In this document: one piece after another, positions 1 through 11,099 of the stretch | Layout: each line of letters starts with the position of its first letter | How positions within the stretch are numbered: the stretch's first letter is position 1 | Assembly: GCF_963855985.1 (NCBI RefSeq) | Contig: NC_087118.1 | Coordinates: forward strand, 8,613,001 to 8,677,000 | DNA length: 64,000 nt | Reading direction: 5' to 3' | From: Ostrinia nubilalis | Taxonomy: Eukaryota > Arthropoda > Insecta > Lepidoptera > Crambidae | Translations under genes and position numbers: made by a program | The notes under the pieces: model-generated | The model's input: only the letters and a program-made list of their open reading frames with translations | Told to the model about the DNA's origin: nothing | Databases searched by the model: none

Positions 1-845
1 TTGACACCCTGTTAAAATTTTTATTAGTCATTTATTTTTTCCTGACCAAACAGATACCATAATAATATCTTTTATCTATTCTACCCATATTCTGTAAGTA
101 AAATAATAAAAAGTTTGAAAAGAAAGAAATTACAAGTCCGATTTACCTAAACAAATAAATTAAAAATACTTGCGGATCAAAAGTACTCAATCATACTACA
201 ATTTACAAAAAAATCACGCGTGACGCATAATATACGTCAGTGGGCAGTCAACTGACATAGACCCGGCGTCTACGAGTGCCAAAGCACGACTGATTTATGC
301 CATTTGATGCACCCGATTTTATAGTATTTTCAAATTAATTTTTCATTTGAAGATTGAAGATAGATATTTTTTCTTTTTCACACAATAATAGTACTATGTT
401 TCTTCTTAAGTATAAAGTAGTTTATGTTGCCAAATGACTTTTAGATTATGAGATGTGACCTGTTTTCTTGCAGTAATTTTCTCGAATTTTGACTATCTTA
501 GACATGATAAAAATGCATTTTAATGAATTAAACATCAAAATTTTCTCAATACACTTTCTTCTTCAGGGTATGCTTATTCTAATGAATACATTCTATCTTC
601 TTACTTAGAAATAAATTTGTTGTAATATTAGTTCAAAGTTGTGCCTTCGCGAGTTACCTGGAAATCGGGCTTTCGAAATTCGCTGTTTTCGTAGGCAAAA
701 ATCCAATTTGAACGAGATTTTGTCAATAGACATTCCGTAAAAACGTATGATAATTACGATGATATAAGTCAAAAGAAGCTATAACAATAAATTATATGAC
801 TAAAATCATTTCGAAATCTGCCAAATTCTCGATTTCTGCATAAAA
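1..845. other. Unassigned AT-rich DNA
   Basis: I recognise no gene here. The stretch is AT-rich, with no convincing codon structure and no terminal repeats that I can pair. It ends where polymerase-like coding sequence begins near 846, so part of it may be an older insertion that truncated that polymerase copy. Confidence 0.5.
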
Positions 846-1366
846 AATGTGACAACGCTCTTAACAACAGCATTTTTGGAAAAACATTAAAAGACACTGA
901 ACGAAGAGTAGATGTAAAACTTGTTAGCACGTGGCAGGACGAGCGGAACAAAACCAAGAAATGTTTTACCGCTGAACAATTGATATCACGTCCTAATTTT
1001 CATAGTGTGTCAATATTTGATGAAAATTTAGTAGCTATACAATTAAAACGTGAAAAAGTTATTCTTGACAAGCCCATATACATTGGTTTTACGGTCTTAG
1101 AGCTCTCCAAAAATCATATGTACGATTTTCATTATTCAGTAATGAAAAATTACTACCATGATAAACTGTCTTTATGTTATACTGATACTGATAGTCTTTT
1201 GTACTCTATAGAGACAAACGATTTTTATTCAGACAGAGCAATTATGTATCGAACAATTGTTTTGATATCATGCCTAAAAATAAAAAAGTTCCTGGATTAT
1301 TCAAAGATGAATTAGGGGGCAAAATATTACTTGAGTTTGTAGGACTACGATCGAAATTATACAGTA
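846..1366 (+). pseudogene. Polinton DNA polymerase B, 3' fragment, first part
   Basis: The translation matches the C-terminal third of the fuller polymerase at 38168-40747 on the minus strand. It contains polymerase motif B (NNSIFGKT) and motif C (YTDTDS) of protein-primed family B polymerases, followed by the thumb start (FVGLRSKLYS). Everything upstream of motif B is absent. Near 1235 a stretch of about 20 residues present in the other copy is missing and the frame changes, so this copy is dead. At about 1367 the frame is cut by a repeat insertion and resumes at 2210. It is a separate, older Polinton remnant, since it differs at many residues from the 38-kb copy. Confidence 0.88.
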
Positions 1367-2209
1367 CTAGCTTTCCGCCCGCGGCTTCGCCCGCGTGGAA
1401 TTTTGTCTGTCTCAGAAAAACAATATCGCGCGCGTATTTACTCATCGTTTAGACCTGGACTACGACAAACATTTTAAAACCAAAATCAGCTCAATCGGCC
1501 CAGTCGTTCTCGAGTTATAATCAGACTAACGAACATCAATTCATTTTTATTTAAATAGATAGATAGATGATAGCTAGCGGCCGCCCGCGACTTCGTACGC
1601 GTGGATCCCGTTTTACCCCCTTCATCTATCTTCAGCGGTTAACTCCCGTTCCCGTAGGAATTTTGCAATATCCTGTTGTAACTAAGCTTTAAGTTTACTA
1701 AGGTACCTGCATGCCAAATTTCAAGCGTCTATCTTACGCAGTTTAGATTTTTTCATACATATGTTTTTTCCCGCTAACTCCCGTTCCCGTGGGAATTTTA
1801 CGATATCCTGTTGTACCTAAGCTTTAAATTTACTAAGGTACCTGCATGCCAAATTTCAAGCGTCTATCTTACGCAGTTTAGATTTTTTCATACATATGTT
1901 TTTTCCCGGTAACTCCCGTTCCCGTGGGAATTTTACGATATCCTGTTGTACCTAAGCATTAAGTTTACTAAGGTACCTGCACACCAAATTTCAAGCATCT
2001 AACTTAAGCGGTTTAGATTGTTCATACAAAAGGATTTTTCCGCTAATTCCCGTTCCCGTGGGAATTTCGGGAATTCCTTTCTTAGTGCACCTCTACGGTA
2101 CCTAAACTACGTCCCTTCCATATTTCAAGTGCCTACGTTTAGCCGTTTAGGCTGTGCGTTGATCTGTCAGTCAGTCAGTCAGTTTCTCCTTTTATATATT
2201 TAGATTAGA
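1367..2209 (+). repeat. Minisatellite-bearing non-autonomous element, copy 1 (4 units)
   Basis: This insertion interrupts the polymerase fragment. It begins with a GC-rich head (CTTTCCGCCCGCGGCTTCGC), then an ATAGATAGATAG microsatellite and a NotI-like GCGGCCGC block, then four tandem units of about 135 bp (unit starts near 1641, 1776, 1911 and 2045), and ends in a TCAG microsatellite followed by TATATATTTAGAT. Copies 2 and 3, in the opposite orientation, lie at 3458-4240 and 4805-5513. It encodes nothing convincing; a 61-residue ORF recurs in each copy only because the repeat is conserved. The GC-rich head resembles short retroposons common in Lepidoptera, but I cannot assign a family. Confidence 0.85.
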
Positions 2210-2467
2210 ACAAACAGTCATGAAGTAAAAAAAGCAAAAGGAGTAAAAAAAAATGTAACCAATAAACTGAAATTTTCTGATTACACCAATGTTTTATCAA
2301 CTGGTATAGAGTTACGAGGTAAAAATATTCTTTTTAAAACAATAAAGCATCAAATTTTTACCACAGAGCAAAACAAAGTGGCTTTGTCCCGAAAGGATGA
2401 CAAACGTTTTATTACGAAAGATAATATTTCTACTATATCCTGGGGACATTATTATATTACAGTTTAG
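2210..2467 (+). pseudogene. Polinton DNA polymerase B, last C-terminal part
   Basis: This continues the fragment at 846-1366 after the inserted repeat. The frame matches the last roughly 85 residues of the polymerase at 38168, including the conserved RGKNILFKTIKHQI and SRKDDKRF stretches and the terminal SWGHYYI segment, and ends at a natural stop at 2465-2467. The conserved end shows the fragment is 5'-truncated rather than 3'-truncated. Confidence 0.85.
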
Positions 2468-2805
2468 TTAATATATTTTCTTTTTCTGAGACGAATTATT
2501 ATTCATCAGAAATTCAGTTGCTTTTCGCCAAAATGTATTAATTAATCTCACTAGTTAGTAAACTACTATGTATTCAAACCTATTTAGCCTAAAAAATATA
2601 TTTACTGTGTAGATGTAGTGTAAGGGTACATTTTATTATTTTTATATGATTAAAGTTTAAAATAAATTAGCTAAAGAGAAAGCCTAAGTGTTTTATTTAT
2701 ATTTCTACCGTAAACAAGTTATGTTGTCACTTTTAGAAGAAATGTTACTTGTACTTACGCTCCCATAGTAGTAACATGCATTAAACAAGTCGTAACTTGT
2801 CAATG
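2468..2805. other. AT-rich 3' flank of the polymerase fragment
   Basis: No gene is seen. An AATAAA-like signal lies near 2660 in the plus orientation and could be the old polyadenylation site of the polymerase fragment. I see nothing else that I can support. Confidence 0.4.
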
Positions 2806-3175
2806 TATAATTAATGATTAAACGAACTTACCTTATGTGAAGTTCAATCATAATTATACGAAGGCTTCGTCCGAAGAGATTAGCATATAAACAACATGTA
2901 GTATCGCGTAGCGGGTCGCCATATACGCACAATTTTGAGAGTACTTAAAAAAAAGAAAATTAAATTATTAAAATTTTCTGAGGGTAGTTGTAAGTACAAC
3001 CTCTGCCTTTTACTTCCATCTTCGCGTCATTTAGTTTAGAGCTTAGATAAGTATTATTTTGCGACGTTTTTGGGGTAGATAACGGGAGGGAGGGATGCTA
3101 ATCTCTTCGGACGAAGCCTTCGTATAATTATGATTGAACTTCACATAAGGTAAGTTCGTTTAATCATTAATTATA
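2806..3175. repeat. Perfect 81-bp inverted repeat with 208-bp spacer
   Basis: Bases 2806-2886 are the exact reverse complement of 3095-3175 as far as I can read, so the segment can fold back on itself. The right arm is followed at 3176-3216 by a second, imperfect direct copy of the left-arm exit sequence (GATTAGCATATAAACAACAT). A short piece of the same family (ATTAATGATTAAACGAACTTA) recurs near 53980. No ORF of note lies inside. It is most likely a foldback or MITE-type element. Confidence 0.85.
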
Positions 3176-3457
3176 CTCGGCTTCGTCCTCGAGATTAGCA
3201 TATAAACAACATGTAGACTTTTAGAGCAATGTCGCAAAATAAGTAAGTGTTTGAAAAAGAAAAAATAATAATAAATGAGAGCTGGTTAATTATGTATTTT
3301 AATAATTACTATAACATACATTATTATATGTATAGCAGCATACTCTGATGTTCAACATATTAATACTTAACAGATTAAGACTTAACAGAATTACATTCTT
3401 TTAATTTAATTTATAATTAATGACGATCAAATTATGAATCACCAGAAGAGTTATCTA

Positions 3458-4240
3458 AATATATAAAAGGAGAAACTGACTGACTGACTGACAGATCAAC
3501 GCACAGCCTAAACGGCTAAACGTAGGCACTTGAAATATGGAAGGGACGTAGTTTAGGTACCGTAGAGGTGCACTAAGAAAGGAATTCCCGAAATTCCCAC
3601 GGGAACGGGAATTAGCGGAAAAATCCTTTTGTATGAACAATCTAAACCGCTTAAGTTAGATGCTTGAAATTTGGTGTGCAGGTACCTTAGTAAACTTAAA
3701 GCTTAGGTACAACAGGATATCGTAAAATTCCCACGGGAACGGGAGTTACCGGGAAAAAACATATGTATGAAAAAATCTAAACTGCGTAAGATAGACGCTT
3801 GAAATTTGGCATGCAGGTACCTTAGTAAACTTAAAGCTTAGGTACAACAGGATATCGTAAAATTCCCACGGGAACGGGAGTTACCGGGAAAAAACATATG
3901 TATGAAAAAATCTAAACTGCGTAAGATAGACGCTTGAAATTTGGCATGCAGGTACCTTAGTAAATTTAAAGCTTAGGTACAACAGGATATCGTAAAATTC
4001 CCACGGGAACGGGAGTTAGCGGGAAAAAACATATGTATGAAAAAATCTAAACTGCGTAAGATAGACGCTTGAAATTTGGCATGCAGGTACCTTAGTAAAC
4101 TTAAAGCTTAGTTACAACAGGATATTGCAAAATTCCTACGGGAACGGGAGTTAACCGCTGAAGATAGATGAAGGGGGTAAAACGGGATCCACGCGTACGA
4201 AGTCGCGGGCGGCCGCTAGCTATCATCTATCTATCTATAC
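3458..4240 (-). repeat. Minisatellite-bearing non-autonomous element, copy 2 (5 units)
   Basis: This is an inverted copy of the element at 1367-2209. It carries five tandem units of about 135 bp against four there, marked by the recurring CGGGAACGGGAGTTA motif read on minus. Its GC-rich head is missing: homology stops inside the TATC microsatellite at about 4240, where a CAGGGTGG-ended MITE fragment begins. Confidence 0.85.
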
Positions 4241-4804
4241 AGGGTGGAAACGATAAGTGATCTCACTCGATTATTTCTAAACTATGCAAGATATCGAAAA
4301 ACTGGTTACTGATCCTGAAAGTGCTTAACGAGCTCTATCCAACGGTACCAATAATAGGTTACAAAATAAACGGGATCTATCTGAAAATTCAATGTTTCTA
4401 GCTTCCATATATTTAATAAAACCACATAATATTAAAAACTATACAAACTATCCAAAAACTGGTTACTGATCCTAAAAGTGCTTCATGAGCTCTATTCAAC
4501 GGTACCAATAATAAGTTACAAAATAAACTGCATCTATCTGAAAATTCAATGTTTCCGACTTCCATACATTTAGTACTGCCACAGTCATGGCACTCATGTC
4601 TTGATAATATTATAGCAAGTAAAGCTTAGAACCAATGTTTTCCATGAATAATTTTAAATAAGAATGCAATTTACGAGTTCATGTTAAGTGTTTATTATTT
4701 AATAAAAAAAATCAACACTTTTAATATTGTGTGACTGGCATACATTTAGTGTGGAGGCTGAAAACATCGAATTTTCGAATAGATCCAGTTAATTCTGTAA
4801 CCTA
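4241..4804 (+). repeat. CAGGGTGG-ended MITE fragment with internal direct repeat
   Basis: It begins with ACAGGGTGGAAACGATAAG, also found at the centre of the palindromic element near 16520-16690. A block of about 115 bp occurs twice here (near 4300-4415 and 4455-4570) as diverged direct copies. No right-hand terminal inverted repeat is visible, so the element looks truncated where the next minisatellite element starts. Confidence 0.65.
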
Positions 4805-5513
4805 TCTAATCTAAATATATAAAAGGAGAAACTGACTGACTGACTGACAGATCAACGCACAGCCTAAACGGCTAAGCGTAGGCACTTGAAATTTGGAAGG
4901 GACGTAGTTTAGGTACCGTAGAGGTGCACTAAGAAAGGAATTCCCGAAATTCCCACGGGAACGGGAATTAGCGGAAAAATCCTTTTGTATGAACAATCTA
5001 AACCGCTTAAGTTAGATGCTTGAAATTTGGTGTGCAGGTACCTTAGTAAACTTAAAGCTTAGGTACAACAGGATATCGTAAAATTCCCACGGGAACGGGA
5101 GTTAGCGGGAAAAAACATATGTATGAAAAAATCTAAACTGCGTAAGATAGACGCTTGAAATTTGGCATGCAGGTACCTTAGTAAACTTAAAGCTTAGTTA
5201 CAACAGGATATTGCAAAATTCCTACGGGAACGGGAGTTAACCGCTGAAGATAGATGAAGGGGGTAAAACGGGATCCACGCGTACGAAGTCGCGGGCGGCC
5301 GCTAGCTATCATCTATCTATCTATTTAAATAAAAATGAATTGATGTTCGTTAGTCTGATTATAACTCGAGAACGACTGGGCCGATTGAGCTGATTTTGGT
5401 TTTAAAATGTTTGTCGTAGTCCAGGTCTAAACGATGAGTAAATACGCGCGCGATATTGTTTTTCTGAGACAGACAAAATTCCACGCGGGCGAAGCCGCGG
5501 GCGGAAAGCTAGT
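4805..5513 (-). repeat. Minisatellite-bearing non-autonomous element, copy 3 (3 units)
   Basis: This is a full-ended inverted copy, with both the TATATTTAG end (near 4807) and the GC-rich head (5480-5513), but only three tandem units. Its head abuts the 3' end of the tyrosine recombinase gene on the minus strand. The three copies thus carry 4, 5 and 3 units. Confidence 0.85.
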
Positions 5514-6525
5514 TATTCATAATAGCTCTAGCAAAAGAAGCATTATTATGATTTGCTATAGGCCGATTATAATATTTGAAAAACGTACTGGAGGATCCAC
5601 TCCACCCAGCAGTTTTCCTGATAGTATCCAGGCTAACGCCCATTCTGTGCGCTGCAGATGCGGCAGCGTTTCGCGTGCTGTGCGCACAGAACAACGACAC
5701 GTCAATCCCACTTTCACTCAAAACATTTTTAATCCAACGACTCAACGTTTGGGTCGTAATTGTTTTATAGGGCCTTTTGAAACTAATAAAAAGACTTTTG
5801 TCATTTTTGCGGAGTGATTTGGTTTTATCCAGGTAGGTAATAAGAGTCTTTCCGGGACATATTTGTATTCGATCAGTAAAAAACGGGAGTATTAATACAG
5901 GCTGCATTGACCCCACACGGGATGTTTTTAACAGGTCTGGTATTTTTATATTAATTTTGTCTGCAAATATTTCTATATTTTGAATTTGTATTTTGGAGAA
6001 AGTTTGAACTCTGTGGGCTGTGGCTAAAGCCAGTAATGTAATTAACTTTTTAGTGAGAACTTCTAATGATATATCTTCATTAGGATACCAATTTCCTAAG
6101 AAATCCAGTACAATTGACGTATCCCAAGTGATATTATAACGAGGCAATGGTGGCCGAAGACGAAAAACTCCTTTGAGGAATCTTTTGATTCTGTCATCAT
6201 TGTTATTAACATTATTTAGTATGAGGGCCAATGCAGATCGACAAGTATTGAGTGTGCTATATTGAGCACCTTCATTGTACAATTTTGTGAGAAAATAAAT
6301 CACGTTAGGGATTGACGCTTCGTGTATGCTAATATTACAATCATTGCAAAACTGATACCATCGTTTTAGATATACATCATATTGTCTAAACGAGTTACTA
6401 GATAGCGATGCTAACATTATATCGATCGCAGACGGAGAAATGCTTCTTTTTAACCACGCTGTCCTGATAAGACTCCTACCGCCAGGGTAAGTTTGGTGTG
6501 GATGTTGTGGTGACTGGAAGGACAA
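5509..6525 (-). CDS. Tyrosine recombinase of a DIRS-type element
   Basis: A 338-residue protein of the tyrosine recombinase (phage integrase) fold. In DIRS-type retrotransposons this enzyme joins the circular cDNA to the genome, replacing the DDE integrase. I can see the first catalytic Arg in ATAHRVQT (about residue 170), the His-x-x-Arg box HSTRNAAAS (about 280), the GWS turn and the likely nucleophile Tyr in FFKYYNRP (about 316). The N-terminal half resembles the SAM-like DNA-binding domain, with the LRQYDVYLKRW-type helix. The frame is open throughout. Its start lies inside the end of the upstream RT/RNase H frame, so it probably relies on overlapping translation or a subgenomic message. 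Confidence 0.85.
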   Translation of the reverse strand: MSFQSPQHPHQTYPGGRSLIRTAWLKRSISPSAIDIMLASLSSNSFRQYDVYLKRWYQFCNDCNISIHEASIPNVIYFLTKLYNEGAQYSTLNTCRSALALILNNVNNNDDRIKRFLKGVFRLRPPLPRYNITWDTSIVLDFLGNWYPNEDISLEVLTKKLITLLALATAHRVQTFSKIQIQNIEIFADKINIKIPDLLKTSRVGSMQPVLILPFFTDRIQICPGKTLITYLDKTKSLRKNDKSLFISFKRPYKTITTQTLSRWIKNVLSESGIDVSLFCAHSTRNAAASAAHRMGVSLDTIRKTAGWSGSSSTFFKYYNRPIANHNNASFARAIMNN

Positions 6526-8486
6526 ACAATTAGGTCATTGTCAGGTCTCAATATTAACGAATCAGACATCAAAAGCTTTTGGAATAATGGGTACCATGGC
6601 TGTGTCGGCCAGAGGGGAACAACCATAATACCCTTTGCTTTATCTGCTATAATTTTTCGCAATGTCTTTAAAATAATTGAAATTGGTGGGAACGCATAAA
6701 AGTAAAACTCAGTCCAAGATACTGTAAAAGCATTGACAGCATAACAATCGGGATCTCGATGCCAAGAAATATATTTCTTGCATTTTTTATTTATTCTGGA
6801 CGCAAAAAGGTCAATGTCTGGTTTACCAAAAGTTAAAGTAATCTTTTGAAAAGCGCTCTTTTTAAGTTCCCACTCTATGTCTGGATGAATTCGTCTAGAT
6901 TCTGCATCAGCCGTTGTGTTGTCTGATGACCGAATGTATGATGCAAAAACGTGCAATCCACGACATTCACACCATTGCCACAGCTGTTTAGTGACATCGG
7001 TAAGATGCGGAAATTGTATACCGCCCATGCGGTTTATATATGAGATGGCAGTCGTGTTGTCGATACGCAACAATATTGAACAATTGTTTAAATGTTTTGC
7101 AAAAATTTTGAGACCAATGAAAGCAGCCAAAATTTCCAGATAATTAATGTGTAAGCTTTTTTCGTGTTCACTCCACAACCCGCTTGCCGTCTCAACACCG
7201 CACGCTGCGCCCCACCCCGTTGTTGAGGCGTCTGAGAAAATTTCCAGGCAGTAGTTTTCAGTTTTGATTTTGTTTACAGAGTGTTGAATAGCGTATCGCC
7301 ACCAACGTAGGTCTGATGCTAAGTATTCGGGTATATTCATGTAACTATCATAGTTATTTGTTTTTTGTAAATTTAAAAATTTTAACCGTTCAAAACTTTT
7401 TGTGTATAACCATCCATACTCGATAGCCAGACAACAAGAGACCAAAAGACCTACAAAACGTGCAAATTCTCTTATTTTGCAACGTTGTAATGAAATTATT
7501 TTATTAATCTCCGATAAAACCTTGTGTATTTTATCATTTGGTAAACTGACCTGGAAATTCTCTGAATCGATTTTAAAACCTAAAAAAGTGCACGTTTTAC
7601 TAGGCATAAGACAACTTTTTTCCTCGTTTATTAAAAAACCGAGCCCAGTGAGTAATTTTAAGGTATTATTGACATTGAATGAACATGTGTCATATGATTG
7701 GGCAATTAATAAATAGTCATCCAAATTAATAGTTGATAACAATCCAGCACAACGCAGAAGTCGTGCGGCCGGTTTCATTATTTTTGTGAATATGTACGGT
7801 GCTGTATTGAGACCAAATGGTAAAACGTTGAATTCATATAAATTTTCTTCCCATTGAAAGCGTAAATACTTTTTTTAATCAGAATGCATTTTAATTAAAA
7901 AGTAGGCGTCTTTTTAATCAAGTTTTGCCATGTAACAGTCTGTGGAAATTAATTTTAATGCTGTTCTCAAATCTTCAAGTTTGAAATGCTGTGTATCAAT
8001 GAATTTATTAAGGTTTTTTAAATTTAATATGAACCTCATTTTTCCATTTGGTTTCGGTATTAAAAAAATGTTGGATAGGAACTGGCCCTCACATGGGGCG
8101 CACTTAGATATAGCACCAACAGACAATAAATTATTTATGGCTTCATCAAAGTGAAGTTTTTCCGAACTAGAGTAGTTGGGAATTTTTGGAGGACATATTT
8201 GGTAAACTGGGGCATTGAAAGGTATTTTATAACCTTGTACGTATGACAGAACAATGTGATCTTGTGTTATCATTGCCCACTGATCATAATATAAAGATAA
8301 TCTGCCAGCGTACTTTACCGGGTCTACCGTCGACTGCTGCTGCTGTACCGAGGCTGCGACTGCTTGAATGAGGTTGATGGCCGATTCTTCGGAGTAGCCG
8401 CTTCCTTCGTCTTCTGCGTCGCTGATGGCGGTGGTTTCTTGTTCGCAGGAACTTTCCAGTTTTTTGATGGACCTGGGGTTGACTTT
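6450..8486 (-). pseudogene. DIRS-type reverse transcriptase-RNase H, two in-frame stops
   Basis: The protein reads in one frame from about 8486 down to 6450, interrupted only by TAA codons at 7914-7916 and 7875-7877. The N-terminal part shows the DIRS signature KYAGRLSLYYDQW and GYKIPF; the RT core has NLKNLN and the catalytic LDDYLLIAQ box. The RNase H domain follows (IFSDASTTGWGA, then NYLEILAA and IDNTTAISYINRMGG), and then the conserved DIRS tail (DIDLFASRINKKC, WPTQPWYP). With no frameshift and only two stops of the same kind, the copy is young or the stops arose recently. It overlaps the recombinase gene at its 3' end. Confidence 0.85.
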
Positions 8487-8512
8487 TTAGAGGGAATTTT
8501 TTTTACGGGAAC

Positions 8513-9348
8513 CTCTCAGACTACGAGTCCTTTTCCATATACAGATCAAGATTTAAGGCTCAATGTTCAATTTGCTACGGTAAGTACATTGATAGAGTTG
8601 AAACTAGCATAGCTCTTAATACAAAGTTCTTCTGGTCTTACATAAAGAACCGTAAAAATACCACGTGCTACCCTTCTACAATGTTCTACAAGACCAATAG
8701 CTCAAGTGACCTTGGAGAGATCTGTAATATGTTTTCAAGCTTCTTTAGTTCCGTCTACGAACCTTCGACACTCGGTCATTTTGATTATACACAATTTTCA
8801 GATAACAGCGATAACGACCTTCTTATTTCCAATATTAGTTTTTCTCTGGATCATATTAAAAGAGTACTATATTCACTCGATATTACCAAAGGTAAAGGTC
8901 CGGACGGAATACCTCCATTATTCCTGAAACTCACATACAAAACGATCAGTGCCCCTCTGCACATCATATTCAAAAAATGTTTGCAGGAGGGACATTTCCC
9001 GAGTGTATGGAAAAGCGCTTTCGTCACTCCTATTCCAAAGTCTGGCGACGCACGTAACGTGGAAAATTACCGGCCTATCTCTGTCCTGTCTGCCTTGTCG
9101 AAGGTCTTCGAACGACTCGTTCACAATGAAATATACCCATCGCTGCATCACATTTTAATACCGGAACAGCATGGATTTGTTAAACGCCGCTCCACCTCCT
9201 CCAATTTGACACTATTCACTAATAATCTGTTTACTAGTATGGATAGAAGGATACAAGTCGATGCAGTATACACGGATTTCCAAAAGGCCTTCGATAAGGT
9301 AGACCACATTGCTCCTAGAAAAACTGGCGTTCGATTCGATCCGTGGTG
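8513..9348 (+). pseudogene. LINE reverse transcriptase, N-terminal half
   Basis: The reading frame is open from about 8513 to a stop at 9348. It holds the pre-RT linker and RT blocks 0-2: ITKGKGPDGIPP, IPKSGDARNVENYRPISVL, LSKVFERLVHN and EQHGFVKRRST, ending at VYTDFQKAFDKVDH, which carries the first catalytic Asp region. Immediately after this, at about 9310, the frame shifts by one base, and the rest of RT continues in the next frame. The part before residue MFYKT is in frame but lacks its own start codon because the element is truncated. Confidence 0.85.
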
Positions 9349-10391
9349 ACCTGTTGCGTTGGTTTGCTTCCTACATTTCTAACCGGACACAGAAAATAGC
9401 AATTAACGGACTCGTGTCGGGTGATACTCTTGTCACTTCGGGTGTACCCCAGGGGTCCATTCTAGGTCCTCTGCTATTCCTTTTATACGTCAACAACATC
9501 AAGAAATGCTTCAATCATACATCATTTTTACTGTACGCTGACGATCTTAAAATCTATAAAGAAATTAAGTCACTCAATGATTGCTTCCTTCTTCAATCAG
9601 ACCTTGACACACTAAGTGAATACTGTTTAACCAACAAATTATTCCTAAGCATCCCCAAATGTAACTGCATAAGCTTTACAAAGAAGAAAAACCCTTACAT
9701 CTTTGATTACAAGTTAAACAATAATACTCTGAAGAGAGTATCAGTTGTTCGTGACCTTGGTGTTTTCTTGGATTCAAAACTTCACATGGACATCCAAATC
9801 AATGACATAATCAACAAAGCGTTCAAGATGTACGGTTTCGTTTCCAGGTCTGCAGTTAATTTTAAAAAACCCAACACATTATTGCATTTGTACCGTTCGC
9901 TTGTAAGATCCCAGCTCGAATATGCTGTGCCGGTTTGGAACCCATTCTACAAGAAGTACTCCAACTCCATTGAAAAAGTCCAGCGTAAATTCTTACGCAA
10001 AGTTAACTTCATGTGTTCCCGCTCTCGGGTCCCTTACGAAATGCTGCTAACCAAATTTAAGTTCTTGAGCCTTGATTCTAGACGATTGCTCCTATCAGCC
10101 ATGTTTTTATACAATCTAATAAATAATGAAATCGATTGCATAGACCTCTGTAACCTGATCCACTTTAGCGTCCCCAGGCGTGCTGCGCTCAGAAGCACAC
10201 GCAGAGACGAGAGAACCTTTTATGTAGACTTGTGTAAAACCAATGCGGGTTTACGAGCCCCACTCAATAGACTGTTGTCCATTTACAACCAGAATTTTAA
10301 TAGCATCGATTTTTCCCAGAGTTCCTCAAGATTTAAAAAGCATATTTTAGACACTCTGCAAAGTGACCAAATTAAAATTAAGATAAATTAA
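9309..10391 (+). pseudogene. LINE reverse transcriptase, C-terminal half
   Basis: It continues the RT after a +1 frame change. It contains GVPQGSILGPLLFLLYVNN, the catalytic LLYADDLKIY box, the thumb and a long C-terminal region with the LRRYNRSLV-like connection (LYRSLVRSQLEYAVPVWNP) and the terminal RFKKHILDTL that typify Jockey-superfamily ORF2 proteins. No RNase H domain is seen. The frame is intact from the break to the stop at 10391, so the single frameshift is the main lesion apart from 5' truncation. Confidence 0.85.
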
Positions 10392-10655
10392 ATGAAAAAA
10401 AAAAAGAAACAGAACAAAATTAATAATTAAAAGTCTGAACATAATATTAATTACTTCTTGGTGTTGAGCTACACCGCGTTTATAAGGTGTATACCTTAAT
10501 TGTAATTGCCTCGCTCTATATTACATGGTTTCATATATCAATATGTGGATTACGTAGTGGGATGTGTTACCACATAAATAATACATAAGTCTAGTAGATA
10601 AGTTAATTTCTGTAACACATTTGTTTGTAATTCCTAAAATAAATAAATAAATTGA

Positions 10656-11037
10656 ATACTGCTGTGTCGTGTGGCGCCCTCATTATGCTGTACACAGCCT
10701 CAGAATAGAGCGAATACAAAAACGCTTTCTTTACCATTTAGCTTACTCTGCAGGCATTGCCAAAAGGGTTGATGGATATGCTTCACGACTCGATTACTTT
10801 AAAATAAAAACTTTAGAGAGCAGAAGAACCATTCATGACTTATTATTTTTGTCTAAAGTCCTAAATGGTAATATTAACTGTCCAGATCTTCTATTCAAAT
10901 TTAAATTCAGAGTTCCCACAAGGTATCCCAGAAATCCCATCAATTTTCTATAACCTCCTTTCCGTAAGACGGTACTGGGCTTTAACTCACCAGTCCCGAG
11001 GCTCTGTAAGCTTAATAACAATATTAATGGGGATATA
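10656..11037 (+). pseudogene. Second LINE, ORF2 C-terminal fragment (left half)
   Basis: It encodes the end of another LINE ORF2 (VVWRPHYAVHSLRIERIQKR, then RTIHDLLFLSKVLNG, then NSPVPRLCKLNNN). One in-frame TAA at 10951-10953 interrupts it; otherwise the frame stays open to 11037. There the sequence is cut by a CAGGGTG-ended element. The remaining codons, up to a natural stop, are found at 47648-47716 in the same phase once the insertion and one TA are removed. Confidence 0.85.
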
Positions 11038-11099
11038 CAGGGTGTTTCAAAATACCCCCTAAAGCCTGAAAGGGCACAGAAACTGAAACAATCTGAAAT

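Larger units (their letters stand above)
5509..8512 (-). mobile_element. DIRS-type tyrosine-recombinase retrotransposon, truncated
   Basis: The minus strand carries reverse transcriptase, then RNase H, then tyrosine recombinase, which is the gene order of DIRS/PAT-class retrotransposons. The two ORFs overlap by 76 bp (6450-6525), as is usual for this class. I see no protease or integrase, and none is expected. The 5' side stops at about 8512 where a LINE fragment begins, and the 3' side is capped by a repeat insertion at 5513, so the inverted or split direct terminal repeats that define the subclass are not visible. Confidence 0.85.
8513..10655 (+). mobile_element. Jockey-superfamily LINE, 5'-truncated
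   Basis: This is a non-LTR retrotransposon fragment without ORF1 and endonuclease. It carries the RT domain and C-terminal region (see the two pseudogene entries), then a 3' UTR of about 250 bp that ends in a short AAATA-type tail near 10640-10655. The left edge abuts the DIRS element with no visible target duplication. The family is likely Jockey or CR1-like by its RT motifs; I cannot name it further. Confidence 0.85.

Noticed and set aside
2018..5000. The same 61-residue ORF in three places
   Set aside because: It lies inside the minisatellite element and reads through the repeat unit; it has no domain and no start context.
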